Numbered from the stretch's first letter, positions 34,392-44,303 are shown. The stretch: 64,000 bases of DNA from Bacteroidales bacterium (GCA_024413595.1 JAKSUC010000010.1:1-64000); one strand, 5' to 3'. Translations and numbers: made by a program. Notes: generated from the letters alone by a model not told the origin.

Positions 34392-34610
34392 ATGACAAAG
34401 AAAAAGAAAACAAAAGATAGCGTTAACCAATATTTAAACGCTATAAAAAAGGCTGACAGAGAATTAGAAATTCAGTTACATGGAAAGTTGATTTCAACAC
34501 GTCCAACGCGAGTGGCAAAGTCGAAAAAAATCTACAGTAGAAAAGGTTACAATAAAAAAAATCCGGATTTTTTAAGTCCGGATTTTTTTTATTGTATAAT
34601 CAATATTTAA
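34392..34610 (+). CDS. Small basic protein whose frame runs through its terminator
   Basis: 72 residues. The core (MTKKKKTKDSVNQYLNAIKK, ADRELEIQLHGKLISTRPTR, SKKIYSRKGYNKK) resembles a small, very basic protein I associate with Bacteroidales (ExEIxLHGKxIxxRxTxxKSKKxYxRK). The last 16 codons (NPDFLSPDFFYCIINI) are the terminator hairpin, its T tract and six codons beyond. No stop precedes the T tract, so transcripts ending there would lack a stop codon. The function is unknown; nucleic-acid binding is plausible from charge. Confidence 0.6.
   Translation: MTKKKKTKDSVNQYLNAIKKADRELEIQLHGKLISTRPTRVAKSKKIYSRKGYNKKNPDFLSPDFFYCIINI
34559..34592. terminator. Terminator shared by the small basic gene and the CAP gene
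   Basis: AAATCCGGA pairs with TCCGGATTT around a T-rich loop. T runs follow on both strands and the hairpin lies inside the 34392-34610 frame. Confidence 0.8.
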
Positions 34611-35317
34611 TCACCTTTGCTATCTGAAAAATCTTGAACACAACAATATCTGTAAGTTGGGTGTTTGTCAATACCAACTCCAATTCTACAATAATTGCTG
34701 CCTAAAATATTTTTTCTATGACCAAGAGAAGGTGTATTTTTATCTATAAGTAATTGTTTTACAATAGATAAAGCGTCAGAATATCCTCCTGAAATATTTT
34801 CAGCCATATATCCACCTTTATAATATTTTTTTACACGATCAAAACATCCTGTTCCATCATAAGAGTCATGAGCAAAAAAATTGTTTTTGTTCATATCGCT
34901 TGCATGAGCTTTTGAGGCTTTACATAAATTTTCATTTGGATATAAAAGTTGAACATCTTTAACATCTTTTAAATCAGAAATTAAAGTTTTTTCGTATTCA
35001 TTATTTGAATTTTTTATATTATCAAGATAAGCATTTGTAAAAGCCACGCCATCCATACGCGCAAGATTACAATATAATATTACAAGTTTTTCCTGTTCTG
35101 ACAAATAATCAGCGTCTTTGGCTGTGTTTGCTTGATTTATTTGTTTTTCGCTAAAATAATCATTGCCTTTAGGTGTATTGTTATCACCATTTGAATTTCC
35201 ATTATTGTCTTCATTATTTTCTGGAATATTATCGTCATCATCGGTGCTGCATTCAAAACTAGAAAACAACAAAAACGATATTATTAAAAGTGGAATAAAT
35301 TTAGTGAATTTTTTCAT
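34607..35317 (-). CDS. CAP (SCP/PR-1) domain lipoprotein
   Basis: 236 residues. The lipoprotein signal ends SSFEC, followed by an acidic/Asn spacer (STDDDDNIPENNEDNNGNSN). The CAP domain has HASDMNKNNFFAHDSYDG (His), AENISGGYSDA, then SLGHRKNILGSNYCRIGVGI with the second His. CAP proteins are secreted or surface proteins whose role in bacteria is unsettled. It is monocistronic and overlaps the end of the small basic gene by 4 nt, convergently. Confidence 0.9.
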   Translation of the reverse strand: MKKFTKFIPLLIISFLLFSSFECSTDDDDNIPENNEDNNGNSNGDNNTPKGNDYFSEKQINQANTAKDADYLSEQEKLVILYCNLARMDGVAFTNAYLDNIKNSNNEYEKTLISDLKDVKDVQLLYPNENLCKASKAHASDMNKNNFFAHDSYDGTGCFDRVKKYYKGGYMAENISGGYSDALSIVKQLLIDKNTPSLGHRKNILGSNYCRIGVGIDKHPTYRYCCVQDFSDSKGD

Positions 35318-35375
35318 AGTTTTATATTTTAAGGATTAGTATTCATTTTATTAAAACGTTTATAAAATGAATAAG

Positions 35376-36023
35376 TTATGAAACTTTGATTATTTTCTCA
35401 AAATTTGTATTTATAGAATTGATTAATGTGTTATAATCTAAATTACTGAACGTTGAAATAAATTTTACAGTGTCATCAATTTTAAAATCAGAATTATCAG
35501 TTTCAACAAGAATTTTGTTTATAGGAATAAATTTTAATGATTTTTGAGCTCCACAATTTGGAATTTTACACTTGTCTGAAAAAGAAAAAAATACATTTTC
35601 GTATCTTAAAAATTGTTGTGTATCATGCAAATTTCCATTATAAGAATGAAGAATTATTGGAAATTGAAATTTAGTAATTTTTAATGCAGAAATAATTTCA
35701 GAATATGCTTTAACACAATGAATTATAATAGGTTTGTGTTTATGTTGAGCAATTTCAATTTGTTTTATAAAAATAGATTTTTGAATATTAATATTAAAAT
35801 TAGAATAAATATCAATACCACACTCTCCTATTGCTTTACAATTTTGATTATCAGCAAGTTTAGATATTTCTAACAAAATATTTTCATAATTATTGTCAAT
35901 AAATTTTGGATGAATTCCAATAGAAAAAAAATTGACATTCTGTAAATTATTAAAATTATCAGAAATATCAACAATAGAAAAACTATTAAAGACAATTTTG
36001 TGTGTATGAATATCAGTAATCAT
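35376..36023 (-). CDS. TatD-family metal-dependent hydrolase
   Basis: 215 residues, shorter than the usual 255-265. Metal ligands are present: TDIHTHKI (HxH), IGECGIDIYS (Glu), PIIIHCVKAYSEI (His), FPIILHSYNG (His) and KILVETDNSD (Asp). TatD proteins are cytoplasmic 3'-5' nucleases. The N-terminal and C-terminal parts are reduced, so a different substrate is possible. It is followed by the GH9 gene on the same strand after 50 bp. Confidence 0.85.
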   Translation of the reverse strand: MITDIHTHKIVFNSFSIVDISDNFNNLQNVNFFSIGIHPKFIDNNYENILLEISKLADNQNCKAIGECGIDIYSNFNINIQKSIFIKQIEIAQHKHKPIIIHCVKAYSEIISALKITKFQFPIILHSYNGNLHDTQQFLRYENVFFSFSDKCKIPNCGAQKSLKFIPINKILVETDNSDFKIDDTVKFISTFSNLDYNTLINSINTNFEKIIKVS

Positions 36024-36073
36024 AATTAAAAAAGGGGATAAAATATCCCCTTAAATTATTAAAAATCAATAAA

Positions 36074-37798
36074 TTATTCGTTTTCTAAAGCAATTACTAA
36101 CATAACCAAAGCTGCATTCCAATTAATAGCAATTTCGTTAGTAGAATAACTTTCAAAAAAATCATAATATTTCATAGCAGGGTGTTGGTCTTTGTAACAA
36201 TCTTCGCCACAATCAGCACCAGCAGCCCAAAAAGGACCGCCTGCTAAATAACCAGGAACAGGTAAAGGATTTTTATCAGCAACAGATCTACGATCGTGAA
36301 TATCCTTTGATGATTTTGTACCAAATCCAGTTACAAAACAATTGTCAAGCGGATTTCTACCCAAAATATAATGTAAACATGCTTGAGCAGCTTCTAAATA
36401 TTTGACATCATTTGTAACTTTATATGCTGATAATAAAATAATTCCACGATTTGCGCATTCACTATTACTTCCCCATGGAAAAACGTTTAATGGTGTTTTA
36501 TAAGCTGAATTTTCGTATTCTGTATATAATTGTGTAGCCAAATCTACAATTTTGTTTTTAGCAAAATTTACCAAATCTGAATTTTGTTGAATAACTAAAT
36601 CTTTTTGATTTAAAATAGAACATAAAGCAAGACAAGAAGTTGAGTCCCAAGAAGGTACAGCAATTATATAATCATTTTCATTAATTTGGTTTAAATATTT
36701 TATGTCGTTAAAAGTTAAAAACATTTCAACAGCCGCCCAAGTCCATTCGTCACTAATTTTAGTGTCGTTATATGCACCAGTAGAAACACCTTCAGGATTT
36801 TTATCATAAAGTACATTCGGATTTTTAACAGCCCAATTCCAAGCATTTTTAGCGGTTTTATTTAGAGAGTCTACCAATCCTGGAAGTTGATTTTCATAAT
36901 TTTTAATAATTCTGCTAGCTTTAGCGCAAGTTGCTGCTAAATCAAGAGTTGCAGAAGTTGATTTTTGTATAACATATCTTTCAAGACTATCATTTTCAGG
37001 CATAACCATTCCACAAAAATTTAGAGAAGTAAGTTTGTGATAAGCACCGCCATCATCAGGATCTTGCATAGTTAACATCCAACGCAAATTAAACAAAATT
37101 TCATCAAGAATATCAGGTAAATTGTTGTTACTTTCTGGAATATTTAATTTAAAATTTTGGATGTAATTTGGATAAAGTTCGCAAGCATTTAATAATTCCC
37201 AAACAGAAATAGAAGAATTTACAACATATTTGTTATAATCACCTGCATCGTACCAACCACGAGGAGAACTAATTATATCACCTTCCTTTCTTTTAGGGCC
37301 TGTTGCAGTTTTGTGAATTTTGATTTTAGTATCTTCATGACCAGCAGGACGAGCATATTTTCCTCCAAATTGTTCTGTAATTTCTACGCCAGCTCTTGCA
37401 AAATAATAAGATTTCATTGCAGCAATTGCAAGTTCGTTGTATACATTATTTCCAATTGCAAAAGGATAAGACTCTGTTGCTCCGTTGCATGTAATTTTGT
37501 AAATTCCTTCAGTGTTAAAATCTGAAAAATCAGCTTCTTTCACTTTTGTTCCAGAATATTTCCATTCTTTAGGTTCAGTAGTTTTTCCGCTAAAAACAGT
37601 TTCGCCAGTTACTACATTTACTAAATTAAATTCGTTAGAAGTTGAGTCTGGAATAATAGCAATTTTTTTACTAATTGATTTATAACCAACTTGGTCAATT
37701 TTAATTTGTTGTCCTGTGTCTTTAAAATTACTTTTTGAATTACTACATGAATAAAAAGATAATGATAAAGCAAGGATAAAAGAAATTTTTTTTATCAT
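36074..37798 (-). CDS. GH9 glycoside hydrolase, lipoprotein
   Basis: 574 residues. A lipoprotein signal (ending FYSC) leads to an N-terminal CelD-type immunoglobulin-like domain (about 30-120: IKIDQVGYKSISKKIAI). The GH9 barrel has SPRGWYDAGDYNKYVVN with the catalytic Asp residues, NPEGVSTGAYNDTKISDEWT, ILGRNPLDNCFVTGFGTKSS, HDRRS and the C-terminal FESYSTNEIAINWNAALV with the general-acid Glu. It is probably a surface endo-beta-glucanase (cellulose, xyloglucan or mixed-linkage glucan). Substrate is not determined by sequence alone. Confidence 0.92.
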   Translation of the reverse strand: MIKKISFILALSLSFYSCSNSKSNFKDTGQQIKIDQVGYKSISKKIAIIPDSTSNEFNLVNVVTGETVFSGKTTEPKEWKYSGTKVKEADFSDFNTEGIYKITCNGATESYPFAIGNNVYNELAIAAMKSYYFARAGVEITEQFGGKYARPAGHEDTKIKIHKTATGPKRKEGDIISSPRGWYDAGDYNKYVVNSSISVWELLNACELYPNYIQNFKLNIPESNNNLPDILDEILFNLRWMLTMQDPDDGGAYHKLTSLNFCGMVMPENDSLERYVIQKSTSATLDLAATCAKASRIIKNYENQLPGLVDSLNKTAKNAWNWAVKNPNVLYDKNPEGVSTGAYNDTKISDEWTWAAVEMFLTFNDIKYLNQINENDYIIAVPSWDSTSCLALCSILNQKDLVIQQNSDLVNFAKNKIVDLATQLYTEYENSAYKTPLNVFPWGSNSECANRGIILLSAYKVTNDVKYLEAAQACLHYILGRNPLDNCFVTGFGTKSSKDIHDRRSVADKNPLPVPGYLAGGPFWAAGADCGEDCYKDQHPAMKYYDFFESYSTNEIAINWNAALVMLVIALENE

Positions 37799-37818
37799 GA
37801 TATTTTTACATTAAAAAT

Positions 37819-38562
37819 TTATTTATTATTTTTTGATTGATATGCTTTTTTTATATTGTTTTTAGTAATTTCAGAAATATTTGATTTATACCAAAGCCAA
37901 TTAATATAGTCTTTATCAGTTTTACATATTTCATAAATAGTTTTGTTTGCGTATTTTCCTTTAGCAAAAACAATTTCACCGCTATCGTTTCTTTTTATAA
38001 ATCCTTCAGGCGAAAGAATATCAAGATTAGAATTTTCAATTTGTTCTTGATTAATTTCTAATTGTTTTTTAAAAACTTTGATAGTAGCATTCACATCTGC
38101 AAAAGCATCGTGAGCTGCAAAATCTTCGTTGTAATATCTTTTATAAACATCCGTTAATTTAAAACTATGTAATTGTTTTTCAATAATAAAAGCGTCGTAA
38201 TATTTACAATCTGGTAAATTCCAATTTATACCAATAGCATTTAAATTATTAAGAAGAATGGCAACATCAAAAGAATTACCATTATAAGTAAGAATGTCGC
38301 AATCATTAAAAAAATTAATAATTTTATTAGCTATTTCTTTAATAGGAACCCCATTTTTTAAAATAAAATCTTTAGTTAAGCCATGAACATCAATAGCTTC
38401 TTGAGGAATATCCCATTCTCCATCAGGAATTATATAACTATTTAGTTTATCAATGGTTTCAAAATTATTTCTATCAAACTTTACCATTGCAATTTGAATA
38501 ATTTTATCTTTTTGAGTATCAACTCCTGTGGTTTCTGTGTCGAAACAAACAATATTTTTCAT
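37819..38562 (-). CDS. DnaQ-like 3'-5' exonuclease with DUF3820-like tail
   Basis: 247 residues. The DEDDh exonuclease motifs are FDTETTGVDTQKDKIIQIAM (D-E), ILTYNGNSFDVAILLNNL (Asp) and AAHDAFADVNATIKVF (His/Asp). The C-terminal 60 residues (IVFAKGKYANKTIYEICKTD, YINWLWYK) look like the DUF3820 'GKYKGKTIxEI...YIxWLxxK' module. It is probably a DNA-proofreading-like or repair exonuclease. It shares its strand with GH9 but has a separate start. Confidence 0.9.
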   Translation of the reverse strand: MKNIVCFDTETTGVDTQKDKIIQIAMVKFDRNNFETIDKLNSYIIPDGEWDIPQEAIDVHGLTKDFILKNGVPIKEIANKIINFFNDCDILTYNGNSFDVAILLNNLNAIGINWNLPDCKYYDAFIIEKQLHSFKLTDVYKRYYNEDFAAHDAFADVNATIKVFKKQLEINQEQIENSNLDILSPEGFIKRNDSGEIVFAKGKYANKTIYEICKTDKDYINWLWYKSNISEITKNNIKKAYQSKNNK

Positions 38563-38644
38563 GATTAAAGATTTAAATTTTTTGCTAAAGTAATTAAAAA
38601 AGTGTCAAAATTTCAATAAAAACACGATTATTTATAAAAAAAGA

Positions 38645-38664
38645 ACGCCGTAAAAATACGGCGT
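38645..38664 (-). terminator. Terminator of dnaE
   Basis: ACGCCGTA pairs with TACGGCGT and is followed by TCTTTTTTT on the minus strand, about 85 bp past the dnaE stop. Confidence 0.8.
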
Positions 38665-38749
38665 CTTTGTCATCAGCAAAAAATACGGAATTCTCTAATT
38701 GTTTTATTTACAGAAATTTCCGCTGTATAAATAAAAGGATATGTATTAT

Positions 38750-41700
38750 CTAAGTTATAGAATATTCAATTTGTTCGTCTTTTAATTTTGTAATTAAATC
38801 ATTATCAATCTTTATTCTGTAAGATCTTGAGTGCATTTTTATGCTAATTCTAGAGTTTTTAGGGTCAAAAAATTGAAATCCCAATTGACTACTACCTTTC
38901 CTTTCTGTCAACTTTTTTATACGTTGTATCATTTCTGAATTTAAATCAGAAATTGGCATTTTTAAAGTAATTCCATTAAGCATTTTATCCTTAACATCGT
39001 TAAGCATTTCAATACTTTGAACTTTAAATTCATAATCAGTAGGATCATTGAATTTTGGCATAGCTTTTCCTTTTACTAAAAGCGCATAACCTACAGTAAA
39101 ATATTGTTTATAATTTATGTAATCTTTACCAAACATAACAATTTTAAAACCTCCAGAAAAATCTTCTAAAGTAAAAGTTCCAAAAGGATTACCAGATTTT
39201 GAAGTTCTACTTTCAACAGCAGAAATAATACCAGCAATTTTTATATCTTTATTTTTAAAATTGTTAATTTCGTTAAGTTCAGAACAAGTTGCGTTACAAT
39301 AATTTTCTATTTCAAGTCGGTATGGATCAAGAGGATGTGCAGAAAGATAAATACCCACAAGTTCTTTTTCCTTATTGAGTTTCACTAAATTAGACCATTC
39401 TTCAGTAGGAGCTGGCATTGGTTTTTTTACTTCTACAACCACAGTGTCTCCAAAAAGACTATTTTGAACTTTACCTGCATCAGTTTGCATTCTTGAACCA
39501 TATTTTGACAAAGCTTCACTAAAAGTCATATTTTCACCTAGAGCTTGTCCCATAAATTGAGTTCTAGTAATACAATTAAAAGAGTCAAACGCACCTGCAA
39601 GAGCAAGATTTTCAAGAGTTCTGCGGTTTACTTGTGACAAATTAACGCGTTCGGCAAAATTGTAAATATCTTTGTAAGGTCCATTTTTTTCGCGTTCTTT
39701 AACAATAGCTTCAACAGCAGCCTCTCCTACTCCTTTTATACCTCCAAGTCCAAAGCGAATACCTCCATCTTTAGTAACAGAAAAGTTTAGTTCCGACTCG
39801 TTAACATCAGGACCTTTAACTTCTATTTTCATGGCTTTACACTCTTCCATAAACTTGGTTACATCTGTAATTGAGTCTTTGTTTCGTGTAAGATTGGCGG
39901 CCATATATTCTGCTGGATAATGAGCTTTAAGATAACCTGTTTGATAAGCTACCCAACCATAACATGCTGCGTGTGATTTATTAAAAGCGTATGAAGCAAA
40001 TTTTTCCCAATCTTTCCAAATTTTTTCCAATACTTCTTTTGGGTGTCCATTTTTAACACCACCATCAAGGAATTTTGGTTTAAGATCTGCCAACATGGCT
40101 TCTAGTTTTTTACCCATTGCTTTACGCAAAGTATCGGCTTGACCTCTTGTAAATCCTGCTAATAATCTTGAAAGCAACATAACTTGTTCCTGATATACAG
40201 TAACTCCGTAAGTATCTTTCAAATATTTTTCCATAACAGGTAAATCATATTCTATGGGTTCTTTTCCTAATTTACGGTTAATAAATGTTGGAATATAATC
40301 CATAGGTCCTGGACGATAAAGTGCGTTCATGGCAATTAAGTCAGAAATTTGAGTTGGTTTCAACTCTTTTAAATATTTCTGCATACCAGGCGACTCAAAT
40401 TGGAATGTTCCAATTGTTCTACCTTCACTATATAATTTATAAGTTTCTGGGTCATCAATTGGAATTGCTTCTATATCAATATCTTCTCCACGATGTTTTT
40501 TTATGTTTTTTAAAGTTTCTTTTATCAAAGATAAAGTTTTTAAACCTAAAAAGTCCATTTTAATAAGACCAACACTTTCAACAACGTGACCATCATATTG
40601 AGTAACAACAACATCTTGTCCCGAGTCTTTATCTTTAATAGTACAAACTGGAGCAATATCTGTTAAATCTTGAGCACCAATAATAACACCGCAGGCGTGA
40701 ATACCAATTTGTCGGTTTGTATCTTCCAAATCTTTTGCATATTTCAGCATTGAAGAAACATTATTGTTTTGACCTTCAAGTTGAAATCCTTCAGGTTCTT
40801 CTCCGTCAACAAGTTGATGTAATTCAGGAATATATTTAAAACATGTACCTAAATTTACCTTTGGCATTTTTTTAGGAACAGTTCCATCAACAGCTTTTAC
40901 TTGAGTTTCTTCAAAAGTTTTTTCAGGAATATAACTCTTTATTTTGTTAACAATTGGAAGCGGAATTTTTTGAACTCTACTAACATCGGCAATAGACGAT
41001 TTAGTTGCCATAGTGCCGTATGTAATAATGTGAGCAACTTTTTCAGCTCCATATTTATGAGTAACCCAATCAAGAACTTTTCCACGACCATCATCATCAA
41101 AGTCAACATCAATATCGGGCAATGAAATACGGTCAGGATTTAAGAAACGTTCAAAAAGTAAATCATATTTTAATGGGTCTAAGTTTGTGATACCCAAACA
41201 ATAAGCAACAACACTACCAGCCGCAGATCCACGACCTGGACCAACAGAAACACCAAGTTCTTCTCTTGCACCTCTAATATAATCTTGAACAATTAAGAAG
41301 TAACCAGGGAAACCCATGGTTTTCATTATATGTAGTTCAAATTTAATACGTTCGGCTTGTTCTTCATTAAGTTTTTCTCCATAACGTTTAACAGAACCTT
41401 CGTATGCCAATTTGCTTAAATAATCTGCTTCAAGTTTAATACGATATAATTTTTCGTAACCACCAAGTTTTTTGATTTTCTTTTCAGCATCTTCTTGAGA
41501 AAGAACTACTTTACCATTTTCATCTTGAGTAAATTCATCAAATAAATCCTTTTCGGAAAATTTTTTACGATATTCTTCCTCTGTTCCAAATTCTTGAGGA
41601 ATTGGGAATTTAGGCATAATAGGGTCAGAATTTATATCATAAACTTCAACCTTATTTGCAATTTCTAAAGTGTTAGACAAAGCTTCAGGAATATCGCTAA

Positions 41701-42622
41701 AAATTTGAGCCATTTCGTCAGGCGTTTTTAGCCATTCTTGTTTGGTATATTTCATACGATCAGGATCGTCGTAATCTTTGCCTGTACTTAAACAAATTAA
41801 TCTATCGTGAGCTTCGCCATGTTCTTCTTCAACAAAGTGAACATCATTTGTAGCTATTAATTTGATATTAAACTCTTTAGCAAATTCAATTAAAACTTTA
41901 TTAGCTTGTTCTTGAAGTTCAAAAGTTTCTGTATTAGAGTTTTCTTTGTCGGTTTTATGGCGTTGTAATTCAAGATAATAATCATCACCAAAAAGGTTTT
42001 TAAACCATTTTACAGACTCTTTAGCACCTTCAATATCACCTTGTAAAATTTTAGAAGGCACTTCACCACCAATACAAGCAGAACAAACAATTAAACCTTC
42101 GTGATATTTTTCAAGAGAAGCTTTATCAATTCTTGGTTTATAGTGATAACCTTTAGTAAAAGCTAAAGAACTTAATTTACAAAGACTTTTATAACCAGTT
42201 TTGTTTTTAGCAATAAGAATTAAGTGCCAACCTCCACGACTTTTTTCATGACCTTTTTGAGTTTCCACATCAAAATTTTCGTGAGCACAATAAGTTTCTA
42301 TACCAATAATTGGTTTAAAAGGAACATATTCAGCAGCTTCCTTTTTTAATTGTTCAAGTTTAGCTTCAAGTTCCGCAGTTTTTTCAGGGTCGGTATTTTT
42401 TTTGATTTCGTCTTCGCAATCGCTTATTTTTCCTTTTGGTTTCCCATTAATTTTTTTGCAAGTGTCAAACAAATCTTTTATACCGTACATATTTCCATGG
42501 TCAGTTAAAGCCATGGCTTTCATTCCATTTTTAATACATTTATTCACTAAATCAGGCACTTTCGACATGCCGTCAAGTATTGAATAATGTGAGTGTACGT
42601 GTAAGTGTATAAATTCCGTCAT
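38750..42622 (-). CDS. dnaE: DNA polymerase III subunit alpha
   Basis: 1290 residues from the ATG at 42622. The frame opens at 42652 but MTEFIHLHVHSHYSILDGMS is the usual DnaE start. A PHP domain (HLHVHSHYS, LTDHGNMYG) is first; the polymerase core has VGPGRGSAAGSVVAYCLGIT, LPDIDVDFDDDGRGKVLDWV with the catalytic Asp residues, and TYGTMATKSSIADV. Fingers (VTVYQEQVMLLSRLLAGFTR), HhH (FGLGGIKGVGEAAVEAIV) and a C-terminal OB fold (IKIAGIISAVESRTSKSGNP) follow. It is the replicative polymerase. Confidence 0.97.
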   Translation of the reverse strand: MTEFIHLHVHSHYSILDGMSKVPDLVNKCIKNGMKAMALTDHGNMYGIKDLFDTCKKINGKPKGKISDCEDEIKKNTDPEKTAELEAKLEQLKKEAAEYVPFKPIIGIETYCAHENFDVETQKGHEKSRGGWHLILIAKNKTGYKSLCKLSSLAFTKGYHYKPRIDKASLEKYHEGLIVCSACIGGEVPSKILQGDIEGAKESVKWFKNLFGDDYYLELQRHKTDKENSNTETFELQEQANKVLIEFAKEFNIKLIATNDVHFVEEEHGEAHDRLICLSTGKDYDDPDRMKYTKQEWLKTPDEMAQIFSDIPEALSNTLEIANKVEVYDINSDPIMPKFPIPQEFGTEEEYRKKFSEKDLFDEFTQDENGKVVLSQEDAEKKIKKLGGYEKLYRIKLEADYLSKLAYEGSVKRYGEKLNEEQAERIKFELHIMKTMGFPGYFLIVQDYIRGAREELGVSVGPGRGSAAGSVVAYCLGITNLDPLKYDLLFERFLNPDRISLPDIDVDFDDDGRGKVLDWVTHKYGAEKVAHIITYGTMATKSSIADVSRVQKIPLPIVNKIKSYIPEKTFEETQVKAVDGTVPKKMPKVNLGTCFKYIPELHQLVDGEEPEGFQLEGQNNNVSSMLKYAKDLEDTNRQIGIHACGVIIGAQDLTDIAPVCTIKDKDSGQDVVVTQYDGHVVESVGLIKMDFLGLKTLSLIKETLKNIKKHRGEDIDIEAIPIDDPETYKLYSEGRTIGTFQFESPGMQKYLKELKPTQISDLIAMNALYRPGPMDYIPTFINRKLGKEPIEYDLPVMEKYLKDTYGVTVYQEQVMLLSRLLAGFTRGQADTLRKAMGKKLEAMLADLKPKFLDGGVKNGHPKEVLEKIWKDWEKFASYAFNKSHAACYGWVAYQTGYLKAHYPAEYMAANLTRNKDSITDVTKFMEECKAMKIEVKGPDVNESELNFSVTKDGGIRFGLGGIKGVGEAAVEAIVKEREKNGPYKDIYNFAERVNLSQVNRRTLENLALAGAFDSFNCITRTQFMGQALGENMTFSEALSKYGSRMQTDAGKVQNSLFGDTVVVEVKKPMPAPTEEWSNLVKLNKEKELVGIYLSAHPLDPYRLEIENYCNATCSELNEINNFKNKDIKIAGIISAVESRTSKSGNPFGTFTLEDFSGGFKIVMFGKDYINYKQYFTVGYALLVKGKAMPKFNDPTDYEFKVQSIEMLNDVKDKMLNGITLKMPISDLNSEMIQRIKKLTERKGSSQLGFQFFDPKNSRISIKMHSRSYRIKIDNDLITKLKDEQIEYSIT

Positions 42623-42839
42623 CTTGTTTATTTGAGTAGTTAATTTCCGCAATAAAATTATTAAAAAAACAAATCAGTTTTTTAATTGTTGATAAATTAA
42701 TTTTGGCACGAATTATAACAATTGAAAATCAAATAAATAAGAAATAAAAAAAGGTATTAACACATTGTTGATAATTATTTTTGAAATAGCTAAAATTCTG
42801 ATTAAAAGAAAATTAATATTAATATACCGAAAAAAAACT

Positions 42840-43733
42840 TTAACATTCTGATTTTTGGCACTTTTTAATAACATGTACCTTATTACCTTTACCAAGATAT
42901 TCAACAGAGTCAAAGAAAAATTTAGAAATAAAAATACCTCTACCGCTTAGATTTTCTAAATTTTCATCAGCAATAGGGTTTGGAACTTTATTAGGATCAA
43001 AACCATCACCTTCATCGGTAATAATCCATTCACATTGGTTTTCAGAAAAAGAATATTCAACAGTAACTTGTCTTGAAGCTAACTTTTGGTCATTTAATCT
43101 ATTTTGATATAATTCAGTTAGTTTATCATTTTTAAGAACTTCAGTTTTTTCTTTATAAGTAATATTTAAATTTCCATGTTCAATAGCATTTGTAACTAAT
43201 TCAGAAAGTCCCAATTCAATACTAGTTCTAGCTTCTTCTTCAAAATAATTTTCAGCAACTTCAGACATTAATCTATCAACAATCATTCTCGGCGCACCGA
43301 TTTCAGTATTAAATTTCATAACAATTCTCCCCGAGTCGATAGCACCATATCTAAAATTATTATCATCATCAAGATTAATTTTACTTCCAATTCGTTTTAA
43401 AGTTGGTAAAATATCATTATCTTGAATAGGTTTTTGAATATAATCATTAGCACCAAGACGTAAAGCATTAATAGCCAAACGTTCAGAACTAAAATTTGTA
43501 ATCATAATAATAATAGTGTGACGATCTAAAGATCTAATTTTTTGTAAATATTCTAACCCAGAAATACCAGGCATAATAATATTACAAATAATAGCATTAG
43601 GTTTAAAACTATAATAAAGGTCTAATCCTTCGGACGCATTTTTAGCCGTAACACATTCATAACCTGAATATTTAATCAAGTCACGAAGGTATTTTCTAGA
43701 AATAAAATCGTCCTCTATAATTAGTACTTTCAA
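42840..43733 (-). CDS. Receiver-HATPase protein with Asn at the phosphoacceptor site
   Basis: 297 residues. Residues 1-120 form a receiver domain: IIEDD keeps the acidic pocket, but AIICNIIMPGISG has Asn where Asp is phosphorylated (codon AAT for GAT). Thr in MITNFSS and Lys in IQKPI are retained. Residues about 140-290 form an RsbW-like HATPase (IELGLSELVTNAIEHGNLNI, WIITDEGDGFDP, LSGRGIFISKFFFD). It is probably an anti-sigma or partner-switching kinase whose receiver no longer needs phosphorylation. A candidate -7 box (CAAATATA at 43762-43769) lies upstream. Confidence 0.9.
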   Translation of the reverse strand: MKVLIIEDDFISRKYLRDLIKYSGYECVTAKNASEGLDLYYSFKPNAIICNIIMPGISGLEYLQKIRSLDRHTIIIMITNFSSERLAINALRLGANDYIQKPIQDNDILPTLKRIGSKINLDDDNNFRYGAIDSGRIVMKFNTEIGAPRMIVDRLMSEVAENYFEEEARTSIELGLSELVTNAIEHGNLNITYKEKTEVLKNDKLTELYQNRLNDQKLASRQVTVEYSFSENQCEWIITDEGDGFDPNKVPNPIADENLENLSGRGIFISKFFFDSVEYLGKGNKVHVIKKCQKSEC

Positions 43734-43956
43734 AATAAAAACCTTTAAATAATTAAAATCACAAATATATATTACGAAAAATAAATAAATTAGTTCGCTA
43801 TATAATATAAGGTGTAAAAATTTAAATTAAATAATATATATAACTAATATTTAATAAAATAGCTATAAATATAAAAAAAAATAGCAAAATAACTAGAAAA
43901 ATAAATTATAAAAAACATCTATAAAATGTTGAAAATAAAAAAGTATAATGAAAATA

Positions 43957-43988
43957 TTTGAATTTTTAAAAAGTATGTCATATTTTTG
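43957..43988 (+). promoter_or_regulatory. Bacteroidetes promoter of the zap operon
   Basis: TTTG (43957-43960), a 20-bp spacer and TATTTTTG (43981-43988) match the -33/-7 consensus TTTG-N19-21-TAnnTTTG exactly, 22 bp before the ATG at 44010. Confidence 0.8.
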
Positions 43989-44009
43989 TAATATGATTTT
44001 GGTAAAAGA

Positions 44010-44303
44010 ATGACAAACGAAAAAGAGATATTAATAAACGAATTCAGAGAGAAATTCAAGCAATTGACTACAATCTGTGATCGATTGAGAGACGAGAATA
44101 GAATGCTCTTGTCAAAAAATAAGTCATTAGAAAAAGTTATAGAAGACAAAGAAAAAGAATTGTCAACTATAAATACAAAATATGACAATCTGAAAACTAT
44201 GAGTTCTCTAATTTCGGGAGAAAACGCGCATGATACCAAAATTAAATTAAATAGAATTGTGCGGGAAATAGACAAATGTTTATCTTTAATAGATAATAAT
44301 TAA
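44010..44303 (+). CDS. Coiled-coil protein upstream of zapA
   Basis: 97 residues forming one coiled coil (INEFREKFKQLTTICDRLRD, ENRMLLSKNKSLEKVIEDKE) with a short C-terminal helix. The same arrangement, a small coiled-coil gene before zapA, is common in Bacteroidetes. A ZapB-like or divisome-accessory role is inferred from position. The start follows an exact promoter. Confidence 0.8.
   Translation: MTNEKEILINEFREKFKQLTTICDRLRDENRMLLSKNKSLEKVIEDKEKELSTINTKYDNLKTMSSLISGENAHDTKIKLNRIVREIDKCLSLIDNN

Noticed and set aside
42623-42652. Ten-residue extension of DnaE
   Set aside because: The conserved DnaE start (MTEFIHLHVHSHYS) begins at 42622.
43919-44275. Minus-strand ORF of 118 codons
   Set aside because: Antisense to the promoter and coiled-coil gene before zapA, and low-complexity; a shadow frame.
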